Shown: positions 51,416 through 62,037, numbered from the stretch's first letter. The stretch: 64,000 nt of DNA from Halobellus ruber (GCF_014212355.1 NZ_JACKXD010000005.1:1-64000), one strand, 5' to 3'. The notes: generated by a model not told the origin, from the sequence alone. Numbers and translations: made by a program.

Positions 51416-54043
51416 TCACCCCGAGTCCGCGCTCGCTGCCGACCCGCCATCCTCGTACCCGCTCCCGACGACCTCCCGGATCCGCGAGGCGGTCACCTCG
51501 CCGACGCCGTCGACGTCGCGGAGGTCCTCCTCCGGCGCCGTCATCACGCCCTCGACGGTCCCGAACGCGTCGAGAAGCGACTGGGCGGTCACGGGTCCGA
51601 CGTCGGCGATCGCGGAGACCACGTACTCCTGCTGTTCGGCCAGGGTCTTTGCGCTCTTGTCGCCGTGGACGCTCACTGTCCGGTCGCGCTCGGTCTGCTC
51701 CCGCGCGGCGATCGTCCGGAGGAGTTCCCCGGTCTCGCTCTCGTCGGCGGTCTGCAGCACGCTCACGTCGAAATCGACCGCCAGCGACGCCAGCGCCCCG
51801 CGGATGGCGTCGGGGTGGACGTTCCGCTCCTCGTAGAGGCCGTCGCCTTCGAGAATCAGGATCGGGCGCGCGTACGCACGAGAGAGGTCGCCGATCTGCT
51901 CGAACAGCGACCGGTCGCCGTCAAGCAGGGTGTCGAGGAAGTCCGCGACCGACTTCCGCTCGACGGCGACCCGATCCGAGAGAACGTAGTCGCCGACCGC
52001 GAGGGTTTCCAGTCGGGTTCGGATCCCGTCGCGCTTCGAGAGGTCCTTCGCGATCGCGGCGTCGAGTTCCCGCTGGTCGACGACGATCTCGGTCTCCCCG
52101 TCGTCGCTCCCGGCGGTCGCGACGGCCGATTCGGTTCCACCCTCGCCGGCGTCGGATCCGCCTTCGTCCGACTCCACGCTGTCGCCGTCCCCGGTCGCCT
52201 CCTCCTCGCTTTCGGTCGGCTCGCCGTCGGCCCGTTCGTCCGCGGTCCGCTCGCCGTCGGTCCGTTCGATCTCCGTCTCTGTCGGGCCGAAGTCTGTCAG
52301 CCCCGCCTGGCCGTTCGTCTCGGCCGGGGTGTCGGCGTCGGGGGGGTCCGCTCCAGCGTCGGCGCCGGACTCGGCATCCGACCCCGCGTTAGCGCCGGCT
52401 CCGGCGTCGGCCGCCCCCGAACCGGGAGCGCCGTCGTCGCCATCGGCCGCCCCGTCGTACGCCTCCAACGCCGCCTGCGGCGGGGTCAGTTCGGATTCGA
52501 TGTCGCCGGCGACACCCTTCAGGTCCCTGAGTTCCGACTCCATCTCCTCCTCGCGACGCTTGGAGATCCAGTAGTACGCCTCGTCGCGGGTGTCCTCCGC
52601 CAGCAGGACCACCACCTGCCCGTCGGCCTGCCGCCCGGTCCGACCCTTCCGCTGGATCGACCGGATCGCCGTCGGGACCGGCTCGAAAAAGAGCACCAGA
52701 TCGACCTCCGGCACGTCCAGGCCCTCCTCGGCGACCGAGGTCGAGACCAGCACCTCGAACTCCCCGTTCCGGAACGCGTCGAGGGCGTCCTGTTGTTCGG
52801 TCTGGGTCATCCCCTCGGAGCTCTCCTTGTCGCCCTGGCCGACGAACCGGCGGGTGTCGAACGACGCCGAGAGAAACTCCGTCAGCGCCTCCGCGGTGTC
52901 CCGGGACTCGGTGAAGACGATCACGCGGTCGCCGCCCTCGATGCCCAAGGTCTGCGCCAGCAGGATGCGGGCCCGCGAGAACTTGGGGTGGGTGCCGTCG
53001 AACGACTCCGCCAGCCGCATCGCCTCGCGCACCTTGGGCTCGGCAACGAGCCGCTGGCTCGCCTTCGACGCCCCCGACGAGCGGGCGGCGTTGCGCTGCC
53101 GCTCGAAGTACCGCCGAACCGACTCCACCGACTGCGTTTCGACGAGTTCGACCGCCCGGCGGAGCTTCATCACCTCCGCGTGGGTCGACATCCCCTTGTA
53201 GCCCTCCGACTTGTCGGCGTCCATCAGTTCCTGGAGCTTCCCCCGCATCCGGTTGAGTTGCTTCTGGGAGACGTCGGGCTGTGTCGTGTTGGTCACCCCC
53301 AGCGACTTCAGCTTCTGCAGACGATCTTTGATCACCTCGTTCAGCGCGTCGCGGATCCCGATGATCTCCTCCGGGAGTTCGATCCGCTCCCACTCCACGG
53401 AGGTGTCGTGGGTGTAGGCCGCGACGTCGGCGTCGTCCTCGGTCATCACCTCCACCTCCTCGAGCCCGAGGTTCCGGCAGACGGTGAGGATCGACTCCTT
53501 GTCGCCGCCGGGCGAGGCGCTCATCCCGGTGACGAGGGGGTCCGCGGCGTCGTCGTGGTACCGCTCGGCGATGTAGACGTAGGCGTACTCGCCGGTCGCG
53601 CGGTGACACTCGTCGAAGGTGAGGTGGGTGACGTCCCCAAGCGAAATCCGGCTCCCCACGAGGTCGTTCTCGACGACCTGCGGCGTCGCGACCACGATGC
53701 GTGCGTCGGTCCACCGGTCGGCGCGGTCCTCCGGGCGGATCTCGCCGGTGAAGACCACGACCTCCTCCTCGGGGATGTCGAGGGCCTCCCGGTAGAACTC
53801 CGCGTGCTGCTGGACCAGCGGCTTCGTCGGCGCGAGAAACAGCACCTTCCCCCCGACCGATTCGAGGCGGTCGGCGGTCACGAGTAGGCTCACCGTGGTC
53901 TTGCCCAGCCCCGTCGGGAGACAGACCAGGGTGTGGGCGTCGCGTGCGGCGTCCGCGAGTCGCGTCTGGTACTCCCGGCGTTCGATGAACCCGGGGTTCA
54001 GGAGCGGGTGGTCCACGTACGCGGGGTCGTCGGTGGCCGCCAT
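51416..54043 (-). CDS. hef: Hef-type helicase/nuclease
   Basis: Processes stalled forks and branched DNA. 875 residues. The SF2 helicase half has Walker A LPTGLGKTTVS (about 43-53), DECHRATGEYAYV (DECH box), MSASPGG, and VSTSVAEEGLDVPEVDLVLF / IQRKGRTGRQADG motifs. A long acidic low-complexity linker (about 530-660) leads to an XPF-type nuclease (VVDQRELDAAIAKDLSKRDG, VAVERKSVADFLDTLLDGD: the ERKxxxD site is intact). Tandem helix-hairpin-helix motifs end the protein (IADVGPVTAQSLLDAFG, VDGVGEVTASRIREV). Archaeal homologue of FANCM/XPF proteins. Confidence 0.96.
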   Translation of the reverse strand: MAATDDPAYVDHPLLNPGFIERREYQTRLADAARDAHTLVCLPTGLGKTTVSLLVTADRLESVGGKVLFLAPTKPLVQQHAEFYREALDIPEEEVVVFTGEIRPEDRADRWTDARIVVATPQVVENDLVGSRISLGDVTHLTFDECHRATGEYAYVYIAERYHDDAADPLVTGMSASPGGDKESILTVCRNLGLEEVEVMTEDDADVAAYTHDTSVEWERIELPEEIIGIRDALNEVIKDRLQKLKSLGVTNTTQPDVSQKQLNRMRGKLQELMDADKSEGYKGMSTHAEVMKLRRAVELVETQSVESVRRYFERQRNAARSSGASKASQRLVAEPKVREAMRLAESFDGTHPKFSRARILLAQTLGIEGGDRVIVFTESRDTAEALTEFLSASFDTRRFVGQGDKESSEGMTQTEQQDALDAFRNGEFEVLVSTSVAEEGLDVPEVDLVLFFEPVPTAIRSIQRKGRTGRQADGQVVVLLAEDTRDEAYYWISKRREEEMESELRDLKGVAGDIESELTPPQAALEAYDGAADGDDGAPGSGAADAGAGANAGSDAESGADAGADPPDADTPAETNGQAGLTDFGPTETEIERTDGERTADERADGEPTESEEEATGDGDSVESDEGGSDAGEGGTESAVATAGSDDGETEIVVDQRELDAAIAKDLSKRDGIRTRLETLAVGDYVLSDRVAVERKSVADFLDTLLDGDRSLFEQIGDLSRAYARPILILEGDGLYEERNVHPDAIRGALASLAVDFDVSVLQTADESETGELLRTIAAREQTERDRTVSVHGDKSAKTLAEQQEYVVSAIADVGPVTAQSLLDAFGTVEGVMTAPEEDLRDVDGVGEVTASRIREVVGSGYEDGGSAASADSG

Positions 54044-54177
54044 CACGCCCGATTGGGCGCCATCGCTGTTAAGGGTTCGCCGACTACGGCGGAAGTGAAA
54101 TCCGTGGCGTTACGGGGGCTGCCGCGCGGAGCCGGGAATCACGCGGGACGACCGCCGGGACGGTGCCGGGAGGCGAC

Positions 54178-54348
54178 TCACTGACCTCCGTCGCCGAACT
54201 TGCGGTCGAACGACTCCGCGGCGTCCGGTTCCGCGTGGCTCTCGAACCCCGCCGACCCGTCTGTGCGGTCCTCGACGGAGTCCGGCAACGATGCGCCCGT
54301 CAGCGCCGCCCACTCCGAGAGGGGCCGCTCGTGGTTTCGGTCGTTCAT
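54178..54348 (-). CDS. 56-residue acidic haloarchaeal protein
   Basis: MNDRNHERPLSEWAALTGAS begins the frame, which ends FDRKFGDGGQ after an acidic middle. There are no cysteines or membrane segments. On the minus strand cattatagtc lies about 28-36 nt upstream of the ATG, a well-placed TATA box, and third-position GC is high. I do not recognise a family. The longer frame through this region is not supported. Confidence 0.55.
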   Translation of the reverse strand: MNDRNHERPLSEWAALTGASLPDSVEDRTDGSAGFESHAEPDAAESFDRKFGDGGQ

Positions 54349-54497
54349 ACGTCTCTCGGGCGTAACGTTCTCGCCAGTGACTATAATGATTGTGCCCGTT
54401 CCCCGACTTCGGAAACGGGCCGGAGATCCGGACCGGCGGGATCGACGAGCGTGGCGTCGCTGCCCCGGACTCCGATGGGTCAGCGGTCCGCCCCCCC

Positions 54498-54737
54498 TCA
54501 GACGACCTGTTCGTCGCCGTCGTACAGTTCGATCGCGTCCACCGGACAGGCCCGCGCCGCGAACTCCGCGTCGAGTTCCGCGTCGGGGGGGACTTCCACC
54601 TCGTAGATCCCGGGGTCGACCTCCGTGCTCCCGTCGAGGTCGGCTTTCCCGGCGTCCATATTCCGCTCGAAGGCGTCCCACTCCTCGACGCACTGGAACA
54701 TTCCGATGCAGGTGTCCCGGTCGAAACGGATTCGCAT
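54498..54737 (-). CDS. Ferredoxin, three-cysteine type
   Basis: 79 residues: MRIRFDRDTCIGMFQCVEEW, a middle segment rich in Asp/Glu, and FAARACPVDAIELYDGDEQV. The cluster ligands are Cys10, Cys16 (CX5C) and one C-terminal Cys in ACP, so only three cysteines are present instead of the classical four; a [3Fe-4S] or aspartate-completed [4Fe-4S] cluster is likely. The partner enzyme is not evident in the neighbourhood. Start chosen at MRIRFDRD; eight extra residues upstream are unlike the family. Confidence 0.85.
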   Translation of the reverse strand: MRIRFDRDTCIGMFQCVEEWDAFERNMDAGKADLDGSTEVDPGIYEVEVPPDAELDAEFAARACPVDAIELYDGDEQVV

Positions 54738-54939
54738 ACTTCCTCTTCGGCCACCGGGCACATAGCGGTGGCGACGGGACGGCCCGGGACCGCAACTCCT
54801 CCCGTCCCGCTCCGGCGGCGGAGTCCCGACGGGTGACCGCGTAGCGAGCGGGATCGCGCCCTCTCGCGTGTCTGTCGCACTCCGGGGCCGACCCCACTGC
54901 GGGACCGGGTGCTCGCGTTGCGTCTCGCGCGTCTGCGCC

Positions 54940-54958
54940 AGTGTTATTGTGTAACACT
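54940..54958. promoter_or_regulatory. Palindrome before the CBS-domain gene
   Basis: agtgtta-ttgtg-taacact is a perfect 7-bp inverted repeat with a 5-nt spacer, 14 nt upstream of the ATG at 54972. Its position over the expected promoter fits an operator; a hairpin in the mRNA start is the alternative. Confidence 0.4.
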
Positions 54959-54971
54959 ACCAATACGGCCT

Positions 54972-55502
54972 ATGGACAGGCACGAGCAGCCGATCCACGA
55001 GATAATGACTACCCCGGTCCGGTCTGTCACGGCGGACACGCCCGCACGCGAGGCGGCATCGGTCCTCCTTGAGGAGGGGATCGGGTCGGTGGTCGTCGCG
55101 GACGCCGACGGCATCGTGACCAAAACCGATCTCCTCGCGGGGATCGAAGAGCAGCGGCTCGAGGCACCCGTCTCGGAACTGATGACCGACCCGGTGGTCA
55201 CCGTCTCACCGGACGCCGACGTGCAAACCGCAATCGACCGGATGCACGAGTACGAAATCAAACGGCTCGTCGTCGAAAGCGGCACCGAAGCCGTCGGAAT
55301 CGTGAGTACGACGGACCTCCGGCGGGCGCTCGCGACCGACCTCGATTCGGTGATCGGGTTGTTCGCCGGGTCGGTCGACTCCGACAGCGAGCAAACCTAC
55401 GAGTGTATCTCCTGTGGAGAGCGCGTGACTGCCGCGAGCAAACCCGGCACGTGCCACGCCTGTGACGCACCGATGCGCAATCTCAGTGTGCCGCGCAACT
55501 AG
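54972..55502 (+). CDS. CBS-pair protein with C-terminal zinc ribbon
   Basis: 176 residues. Two CBS motifs: IHEIMTTPVRSVTADTPARE through GIVTKTDLLAGIE, and VSELMTDPVVTVSPDADVQT through GIVSTTDLRRAL. Such pairs bind adenosyl nucleotides as energy or SAM sensors. The C-terminal YECISCGERVTAASKPGTCH followed by ACDAPMRN is a rubrerythrin-like CxxC/CxxC ribbon. Start at 54972 (MDRHEQPIHEIM) follows the palindrome at 54940. The regulated target is unknown. Confidence 0.87.
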   Translation: MDRHEQPIHEIMTTPVRSVTADTPAREAASVLLEEGIGSVVVADADGIVTKTDLLAGIEEQRLEAPVSELMTDPVVTVSPDADVQTAIDRMHEYEIKRLVVESGTEAVGIVSTTDLRRALATDLDSVIGLFAGSVDSDSEQTYECISCGERVTAASKPGTCHACDAPMRNLSVPRN

Positions 55503-55639
55503 GGTGGCCGGGGTTCCGGAACTGATCGCCGTATAGTTCGGCCGACTGAGCGGTTCGGCGGGCGTGCAATCAGAACCGAACCCTCCTCTGACCCGCTGGC
55601 TGCGTCGCTCCCCCTGACGCGACGGGTCCGTCTCCGACG

Positions 55640-55648
55640 GTTTAAATT
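55640..55648 (+). promoter_or_regulatory. TATA box for hel308
   Basis: gtttaaatt lies 24-32 nt upstream of the ATG at 55672, the expected spacing for a leaderless mRNA. Confidence 0.65.
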
Positions 55649-55671
55649 CGGGGACGACGTACCCCCGCCCA

Positions 55672-58242
55672 ATGCATCCGGAGGAGGTCCCCGAACTCCC
55701 GGCGGGGGTCGCCGACCGCCTGCGAGAGGACGGCATCGACGACCTCTACCCGCCGCAGGCCGCGGCCGTCGAGGCGGGCGTCACCCGCGGGGAGAGCCTC
55801 GTAGCGTCGGTGCCGACCGCCTCCGGGAAGACCCTCATCGCGGAACTGGCGATGCTGTCGAGCGTCGCGAGAGGCGTCTCCGAGCCGCGCTCGGACGGCT
55901 CGGAAGAACCGCCTGGCGGTTCTCCCGGTGGGAAAGCGCTCTACATCGTCCCCCTGCGGGCGCTCGCCGCCGAGAAGAACGCGGAGTTCGAGCGGTGGGA
56001 GGCGCTCGGCTTCGACGTTGGCGTCTCCACCGGCAACTACGACGCCGACGGCGAGTGGCTGGCCTCCCGGGACATCGTGGTCGCGACCTCCGAGAAGGTC
56101 GACTCCCTGGTCCGCAACGGCGCGGCGTGGATCGACGATCTGACCTGCGTCGTCGCCGACGAGGTCCACCTCGTCGACGACGCGGGGCGCGGCCCCACGC
56201 TCGAAGTCACGCTCGGGAAGCTCCGCACGCTCAACCCCGGGATTCAGGTGGTCGCGCTGTCGGCGACCGTCGACAACGCCGACGTCATCGCGGAGTGGCT
56301 CGACGCCGAACTCGTCGACTCCGAGTGGCGGCCGATCGAGCTCAAAACCGGCGTCCACTACGGCAACGCCGTCACGTTCGACGACGGCAGCCGGCGGGAG
56401 GTCCCGGTCGACGCCGGCGGCCGGCCGACCGCGGCGCTCGTCGACGACGCGCTCGCCGGCGACGCCCCGGACGACGACCAGGGCTCCTCGCTGGTGTTCG
56501 TCAACTCCCGGCGGAACGCCGAGGCGTCGGCCAAGCGGCTCCGCGACGTCACCGACCCGCACCTTACCGACGACGAGCGCGGGCGGCTCGCGGAACTGGC
56601 GGCCGAGATCCGGAACGTCTCCGACACCGAAACCAGCGACACCCTCGCCGAGTGCGTCGCGGCGGGCGCGGCGTTTCACCACGCCGGACTCGCGCCCGAA
56701 CACCGTTCCCTGGTGGAGGACGCGTTCCGGGATCGGCTCGTCAAGTGCGTGTCGGCGACCCCGACGCTCGCGGCGGGGGTCAACACCCCGAGCCGCCGGG
56801 TGATCGTCCGCGACTGGCGGCGGTACGACGGCGAGTACGGCGGGATGAAGCCGCTCGACGTGCTGGAGGTCCACCAGATGATGGGGCGGGCGGGCCGGCC
56901 GGGGCTGGACCCCTACGGCGAGGCCGTGTTGCTCGCGAAGAACGCCGACACCCGCGACGAGCTGTTCGAGCGGTACGTGTGGGCCGACCCCGAGCCGGTC
57001 CGCTCGAAGCTGGCGGCCGAGCCCGCGCTCCGCACCCACGTGCTCGCGACGGTCGCCTCGGGCTTCGCCCACACCCGCGAGGAGCTGCTGGAGTTCCTCG
57101 GTCGGACGCTGTACGCCACCCAAACCGACGAGTCCGGTCGATTGGAGGCCGTCACCGACGACGTGCTGGCGTACCTCGACCGCAACGGCTTCCTCGAACG
57201 CGACGACGGGGCGCTGTCGGCGACGAGCGTCGGCCACACGGTCTCGCGGCTCTACCTCGACCCGATGACCGCCGCCGAGATCATCGACGGGCTGGAGTGG
57301 GCCGAGACCAACCGCTCGGAGGCGGTCCGGGCGCTCGGCGGCGACGCGGGCAGCGAGGGCGACGGTGCCGCAGCCGACGCGTCCACTGGAGCCACGAACG
57401 GCGATCCCGAGGCCGCCGGGTTCCGGCGGGCCAGCGAGCTGTCGACGGCGGGCGACGATCCGGACCCCGACGATGCGGCGGGATCCGAGCCGGACGGAGA
57501 CTCGACCGACGGCCCCGCGACCGGCTCGGGCGACGACCCCACCTACCCCACCGCGCTCGGGCTCTTCCATCTGGTCTCCCGGACGCCGGACATGTACGAA
57601 CTGTACCTCAAATCCGGCGACCGCGAGCGGTTCACCGAGCTCTGTTACGAGCGGGAGTCCGAACTCCTCGGGCGCACACCCTCGGAGTACGAGGACGTCC
57701 GGTTCGAGGAGTGGCTGTCGGCGCTCAAAACCGCGAAGCTGCTGGAGGACTGGGCCGACGAGGTCGACGAGGATCGGATCACCGAGCGGTACGGTGTCGG
57801 CCCCGGCGACATCCGCGGAAAGGTCGACACCGCCGAGTGGCTGCTGGGGGCGGCCGAACAGCTCGCCGGCGAAGTCGGGCTCTCGCCGATCCCGGTGCGG
57901 GAGGCGAAAAAACGCGTCGAGTACGGCGTCCGCGAGGAACTCTTAGAGCTTGCGGGGGTCCGTGGCGTCGGGCGGAAGCGCGCCCGCCGGCTCTTCGAGG
58001 CCGGCATCGAGACCCGCGCCGACCTCCGCGACGCCGACAAGTCGGTGGTGCTCCGGGCGCTCCGGGGCCGCCGGAAGACAGCGGAGAGGATCCTGGAGAA
58101 CGTCGGCCGGCAGGACCCCTCGATGGACGGGATCGCGAAGGCCGACAGCGGGTCGTCGTCGACAGCCGACGCCGACGACGCCGCGGAGCGCCCCGCCAGC
58201 CACGACCCCGACGAACAGGCCAGCCTGGGTGATTTCGGGTGA
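55672..58242 (+). CDS. hel308: ATP-dependent DNA helicase Hel308
   Basis: Unwinds lagging strands at stalled forks. 856 residues. The Q-motif region is [14 protein letters not shown], Walker [10 protein letters not shown] (47-54), the DEVH box is in [19 protein letters not shown], and [34 protein letters not shown] and [14 protein letters not shown] follow. A winged helix, ratchet domain and C-terminal HhH ([18 protein letters not shown]) complete the fold. A haloarchaeal acidic insertion lies at about 565-620. The stop overlaps cgi121 as GTGA. Confidence 0.95.
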   Translation: MHPEEVPELPAGVADRLREDGIDDLYPPQAAAVEAGVTRGESLVASVPTASGKTLIAELAMLSSVARGVSEPRSDGSEEPPGGSPGGKALYIVPLRALAAEKNAEFERWEALGFDVGVSTGNYDADGEWLASRDIVVATSEKVDSLVRNGAAWIDDLTCVVADEVHLVDDAGRGPTLEVTLGKLRTLNPGIQVVALSATVDNADVIAEWLDAELVDSEWRPIELKTGVHYGNAVTFDDGSRREVPVDAGGRPTAALVDDALAGDAPDDDQGSSLVFVNSRRNAEASAKRLRDVTDPHLTDDERGRLAELAAEIRNVSDTETSDTLAECVAAGAAFHHAGLAPEHRSLVEDAFRDRLVKCVSATPTLAAGVNTPSRRVIVRDWRRYDGEYGGMKPLDVLEVHQMMGRAGRPGLDPYGEAVLLAKNADTRDELFERYVWADPEPVRSKLAAEPALRTHVLATVASGFAHTREELLEFLGRTLYATQTDESGRLEAVTDDVLAYLDRNGFLERDDGALSATSVGHTVSRLYLDPMTAAEIIDGLEWAETNRSEAVRALGGDAGSEGDGAAADASTGATNGDPEAAGFRRASELSTAGDDPDPDDAAGSEPDGDSTDGPATGSGDDPTYPTALGLFHLVSRTPDMYELYLKSGDRERFTELCYERESELLGRTPSEYEDVRFEEWLSALKTAKLLEDWADEVDEDRITERYGVGPGDIRGKVDTAEWLLGAAEQLAGEVGLSPIPVREAKKRVEYGVREELLELAGVRGVGRKRARRLFEAGIETRADLRDADKSVVLRALRGRRKTAERILENVGRQDPSMDGIAKADSGSSSTADADDAAERPASHDPDEQASLGDFG

Positions 58243-58757
58243 AACTGGTCGAAGGCGTCGTCGACGTCGACGACGTGGACGCGTTCGTCACGACCCTCGA
58301 CGGGGTCGCCTCGGAAACCGGCACCACGATCCAGGCGTTCGACGCGCGGTACGTCGTGAGCCGCCGACACCTCGAACGCGCCGCTGAGTTAGCCGACCGG
58401 GCGATCGAGCGCGGCGACGCCATCGCCCGCGACCGCGCGGTCGAGATCCTCCTGTACGCCGCCGGCCGCCGGCAGATCACCGACGCCCTGGAACTCGGGG
58501 TTTCGGAGGGGACGAACCGGGTCGTCGTCCTCGTCGACGCCGGCCCCGACGCGGCGGGGAGCGAGGACGTCGAGGCCGACGCCGCGGCCGCGGTCCGATC
58601 GCAGGTTCTCGACGCTGTCGAGCCGACGCTCGGCGACTACGATCCCGAGCGTGTACGTGAGTACTTCGACGTCGGCGACGCCGAACTCGACGTCGTCGAC
58701 GCCGACATCGAGGCGCTGGTGTGTGAACGGGTGGCGTTACTCGTGGTCGAGCGGTAG
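58239..58757 (+). CDS. cgi121: KEOPS complex subunit Cgi121
   Basis: 172 residues. Part of KEOPS, which makes t6A on tRNAs; Cgi121 binds the tRNA 3' end and the Bud32 kinase. Visible features: [20 protein letters not shown] at the start, [45 protein letters not shown] and a C-terminal [11 protein letters not shown]. The GTG start overlaps hel308 by 4 bp, a gene pairing widely seen in Euryarchaeota. Confidence 0.92.
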   Translation: MKLVEGVVDVDDVDAFVTTLDGVASETGTTIQAFDARYVVSRRHLERAAELADRAIERGDAIARDRAVEILLYAAGRRQITDALELGVSEGTNRVVVLVDAGPDAAGSEDVEADAAAAVRSQVLDAVEPTLGDYDPERVREYFDVGDAELDVVDADIEALVCERVALLVVER

Positions 58758-58858
58758 GTACGGTATACCATACCGTCAAAAAAACTCCGGACCCCCGATG
58801 GCGGTGTTTCAGGCCCCTTGAGCCGTAGTATCAACCCCGATAATGTAGGAGAAACATA

Positions 58859-61800
58859 ATGACCGTGGGGGATTTCTCCGGACTTATGAGCAGGGGAGCT
58901 ACCGCGCGGCGGGCCGTGCTGCTTCTCGCAGCCCTGGTCTGTGTCAGCGCGCTGGGGACGGGGGTGGTCGCGGCGGAGAACGTCACGATATCCAATCCGA
59001 CCGAAGGGGAGGTCGGGGACCACACGTGGAACACCACGGCATCGAGCAGCGGCACGCTCGACCATCTGGTCATCAACTACACCGGAACCGGGGCCGACCT
59101 CTCCGAGAAGCCGGCGTTCATCGACGGAAACGAGATCACCGTCAACGGCCAGACGGTCGCAATCAACGGCAGCGAGTACTCGATAACCTCGACGACAATC
59201 AACGCCACGTTGGAAACGAGCGCCTCGATATCCGGCGGGGACCGCATCGAGTTCGTTCTCGAAAACGTCCGCAACCCCTCGAGCACCGGCACGAACAGCG
59301 CCACTGTCGAACTGAACAACAGCTCCTCGCAGTTCAGTTCCTCCACGGAATCCTTCGACATCGTCCGGGGCGGTTACGTCAACGGGACGGTCAAGAACGG
59401 CACCGGCGTCCTCACGTCCGCGTCGGTGAGTATCTACAACACCTCCACCGGTGATTTCGTCACCGGCTACGGCATCAACCCCTCGACCGACCAGTACTCG
59501 GCTCACATCGCTGACGGGACGTACAGATTCGACTACACCGCTACCGGCTACACCACGGTCAGCAAAATCATGGAGATCAACACCAGCGAGAGCAAAAACG
59601 ACATCAACGCGACGCTCGCGAAGAAGGGCTACATCAACGGCACCGTCACCGACAGCGACGGGAACGGCATCGGCGGAATCAACCTGGTCGCCGACCCGAA
59701 GAGCGGAAGCGGCGCACAGAAGAACACCACCGCCGCCGACGGCTCGTTTTCGTTCTACGTGGCGCCGGGGAAGTACGACCTCGTTGCGTTCAACAATCCC
59801 GATTACGAGTTCAACATCAACCCCGACGTGTCGGCGACGAGCGATTCGACGACGACGACGACCGTCTCCCTCTCGGAAGTGCCGGACAAGGGCACGATCA
59901 CCGGACGGCTCGTCGACGGGAACGGCAACGGCGTGAGCGGCAAACGGGTCTCCGCCAGCGACACCAGTTACCAGTACTACAACAGCACCGTCACCAACGC
60001 CACCGGCTACTTCTCGATGAGGGTGCCCCAAGCCACCTACCGGATCCGAACCAACTCCACACCCACCGTGCGCGAGTCCGGGGTGTCGGTCACCGCAAAC
60101 GAGCTCTCGTCGGTCGAACTCACGGTTCCCGAAAAGGCCTATCTCAGCGGAACCGTGTCGAACGCGAGCGGACCGATCCCGAAGGCGACCGTCATCGCCG
60201 ACAGCGGCGACAGCATCCACGTCAACCGCAGCACCGACGCGAGCGGTAACTACAACATCACCGTCCCGCCGGGCGAGTACGCGGTCACGGTACTCGTTCC
60301 CGGGCAGACCGCGAACACGAAGACCGCCACCGTCACCGCCGGCAACACGAACACGACCGACTTCACCGCCGAACAGACGGCCGTGACGAGCAAATCCGTC
60401 TCGATCATCGACGGGCCGGGGAACGACGCCAACCTCGGGACGAAAGCCGTCGTTCGCGGTGGACTTCTCCAAGTGCAGTTGATAAACACGAGCCCCAGTA
60501 ACAACGCGCCCAAAGGGGCACCGCAGGAGCTGGAAGGGATGGGCGCGACCGACGAGACCAAATTCGAGATCAACCTAACCGTCACGAACTTCAGCGCCGA
60601 CTCGCTCCTGTGGGCAATCGAGGATGCGGAGTTCTCCACCACCCCGAGTTCGAAGAACCCGGACGCGACGAACGTCACGATTACCGGGAACGCGACGACG
60701 TTGCAGGCCAACACGACATCGGCGAATGTGGGCCCGCTTCTGAATCAGGATCCCTCCGACGTCCAGTGGCCGACGGACCGCGCCGACCAGGCGAACTACG
60801 GCGTCAATCAGACGGTTTACGTCGGTATCTTCGACTTCAGCTCCACGCCCGGACGGATCGAGGACTCGCTCAACGGGGCCAGCGTGACCACCAACGCCCA
60901 GCGGTTCTCGGCGCCGTCGGTCCGCAACCAGACCCTCCGGATCTGGGTCGGTGCGCCGAGTAAGACCGTCGAGGGCGCGGACCACGACGGGTTCTACCAG
61001 GCCACGATCCCCGACTCCCAGCTGAACGAATGGGGCGTCGACGACCCCGAGTCGGAACTCCAGACGTTCTACAAAGGCTCGCAGGCCGACTTCACCGTCG
61101 AGGAGACCGGGAACGGCGCGCGGGTCGTCCTCGACAACATCAGCTACTCCGCCGGATTCGTGGAAGTCGAGGCGAATCCCACCAGTGACAGCGGCAACGG
61201 CGGCGGTGGCTCTGACAGCGGTCCCGCGGATACGTCGGCAACTGCCAGCGTTGCGGGCGACAGAGTTCAACTCGCCGTGGACAACGTCCGAGCGGGAACG
61301 CCGGTCAGCGTCGACGTCCCCGGCTCCTCGGCGATGGAGCAGTCGGGCGTCAGAATGCAGTCGGTCGAACTCCGCCTCAGGTTCAGCGGCGACACGTCGC
61401 TCGACATCGCCACGTCCGCAACGCCGAGCCAGCCGACGCCCGCCGGCACCACGGCCCTGTTCGCCTACGAGGTTTCGACGAACCTCGCCGACGCGGACAT
61501 CGACCGCGCGACCGTCCGTGTGACCGTCGATTCCGACCGAGTTGCCGATCCGGAAGCCGTGCGTGCGCTCCGGCGCTCGGGTGATGGCTGGGACCCCGTC
61601 ACGACGAACCTCCGTGGGACAACCAACGATGAATACGTTTACACCATCGAGACGACTGAGTTCTCCGAGTTCGCGCTCGTAGCGGAGACGGGGAGTGACG
61701 CGACGGACACTGCGACCGCGACCGCGGAACCGACCCCGACCCCGACTGCGGAGGCGACTCCGACGGCGAAATCGTCGCCGACGCCCACGACGACATCGAC

Positions 61801-61879
61801 CACCCAGCCCGGTTTCGGCGTGGTCGTCGCCGTCGCCGCCCTGCTGAGTTCGGCGGTCCTCGCGCGGCGCCGGATCTGA
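58859..61879 (+). CDS. PGF-CTERM surface protein with carboxypeptidase-regulatory-like repeats
   Basis: 1006 residues, exported and anchored. A signal peptide (RRAVLLLAALVCVSALGTGV) is followed by an N-terminal beta domain and then four Ig-like carboxypeptidase-regulatory modules, each with a GYVNGTV / GYINGTV / GTITGRL / AYLSGTV first strand. A PGF-pre-PGF-like domain (VSVDVPGSSAMEQSGV) and a Thr/Pro-rich stalk (TPTPTAEATPT) precede the C-terminal QPGFGVVVAVAALLSSAVLA plus RRRI, the PGF-CTERM signal cut by archaeosortase A. Dozens of N-x-S/T sites imply heavy glycosylation. A start at 58886 is also possible; the first ATG has a GGAG upstream. Confidence 0.92.
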   Translation: MTVGDFSGLMSRGATARRAVLLLAALVCVSALGTGVVAAENVTISNPTEGEVGDHTWNTTASSSGTLDHLVINYTGTGADLSEKPAFIDGNEITVNGQTVAINGSEYSITSTTINATLETSASISGGDRIEFVLENVRNPSSTGTNSATVELNNSSSQFSSSTESFDIVRGGYVNGTVKNGTGVLTSASVSIYNTSTGDFVTGYGINPSTDQYSAHIADGTYRFDYTATGYTTVSKIMEINTSESKNDINATLAKKGYINGTVTDSDGNGIGGINLVADPKSGSGAQKNTTAADGSFSFYVAPGKYDLVAFNNPDYEFNINPDVSATSDSTTTTTVSLSEVPDKGTITGRLVDGNGNGVSGKRVSASDTSYQYYNSTVTNATGYFSMRVPQATYRIRTNSTPTVRESGVSVTANELSSVELTVPEKAYLSGTVSNASGPIPKATVIADSGDSIHVNRSTDASGNYNITVPPGEYAVTVLVPGQTANTKTATVTAGNTNTTDFTAEQTAVTSKSVSIIDGPGNDANLGTKAVVRGGLLQVQLINTSPSNNAPKGAPQELEGMGATDETKFEINLTVTNFSADSLLWAIEDAEFSTTPSSKNPDATNVTITGNATTLQANTTSANVGPLLNQDPSDVQWPTDRADQANYGVNQTVYVGIFDFSSTPGRIEDSLNGASVTTNAQRFSAPSVRNQTLRIWVGAPSKTVEGADHDGFYQATIPDSQLNEWGVDDPESELQTFYKGSQADFTVEETGNGARVVLDNISYSAGFVEVEANPTSDSGNGGGGSDSGPADTSATASVAGDRVQLAVDNVRAGTPVSVDVPGSSAMEQSGVRMQSVELRLRFSGDTSLDIATSATPSQPTPAGTTALFAYEVSTNLADADIDRATVRVTVDSDRVADPEAVRALRRSGDGWDPVTTNLRGTTNDEYVYTIETTEFSEFALVAETGSDATDTATATAEPTPTPTAEATPTAKSSPTPTTTSTTQPGFGVVVAVAALLSSAVLARRRI

Positions 61880-62037
61880 TCCGCCCCTACCGGGTTGATA
61901 CGGCCCGAGGGCCGATTTCGGCGGCTATCCGCCAGCCGCCGCGGTTCGTAATCGCGGATCGACGGGCGACTCCCCGTCGCCCGGAGCGCCGTGCGACCCC
62001 GTCGCTACAACTTCGGGACGGTCCTCGAAGCACGGGT

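Noticed and set aside
58758-58800. Hairpin acggtat-acc-ataccgt followed by an A-run as a terminator
   Set aside because: For rightward cgi121 transcription the tract is A-rich, not U-rich, so it does not fit an archaeal terminator on that strand.
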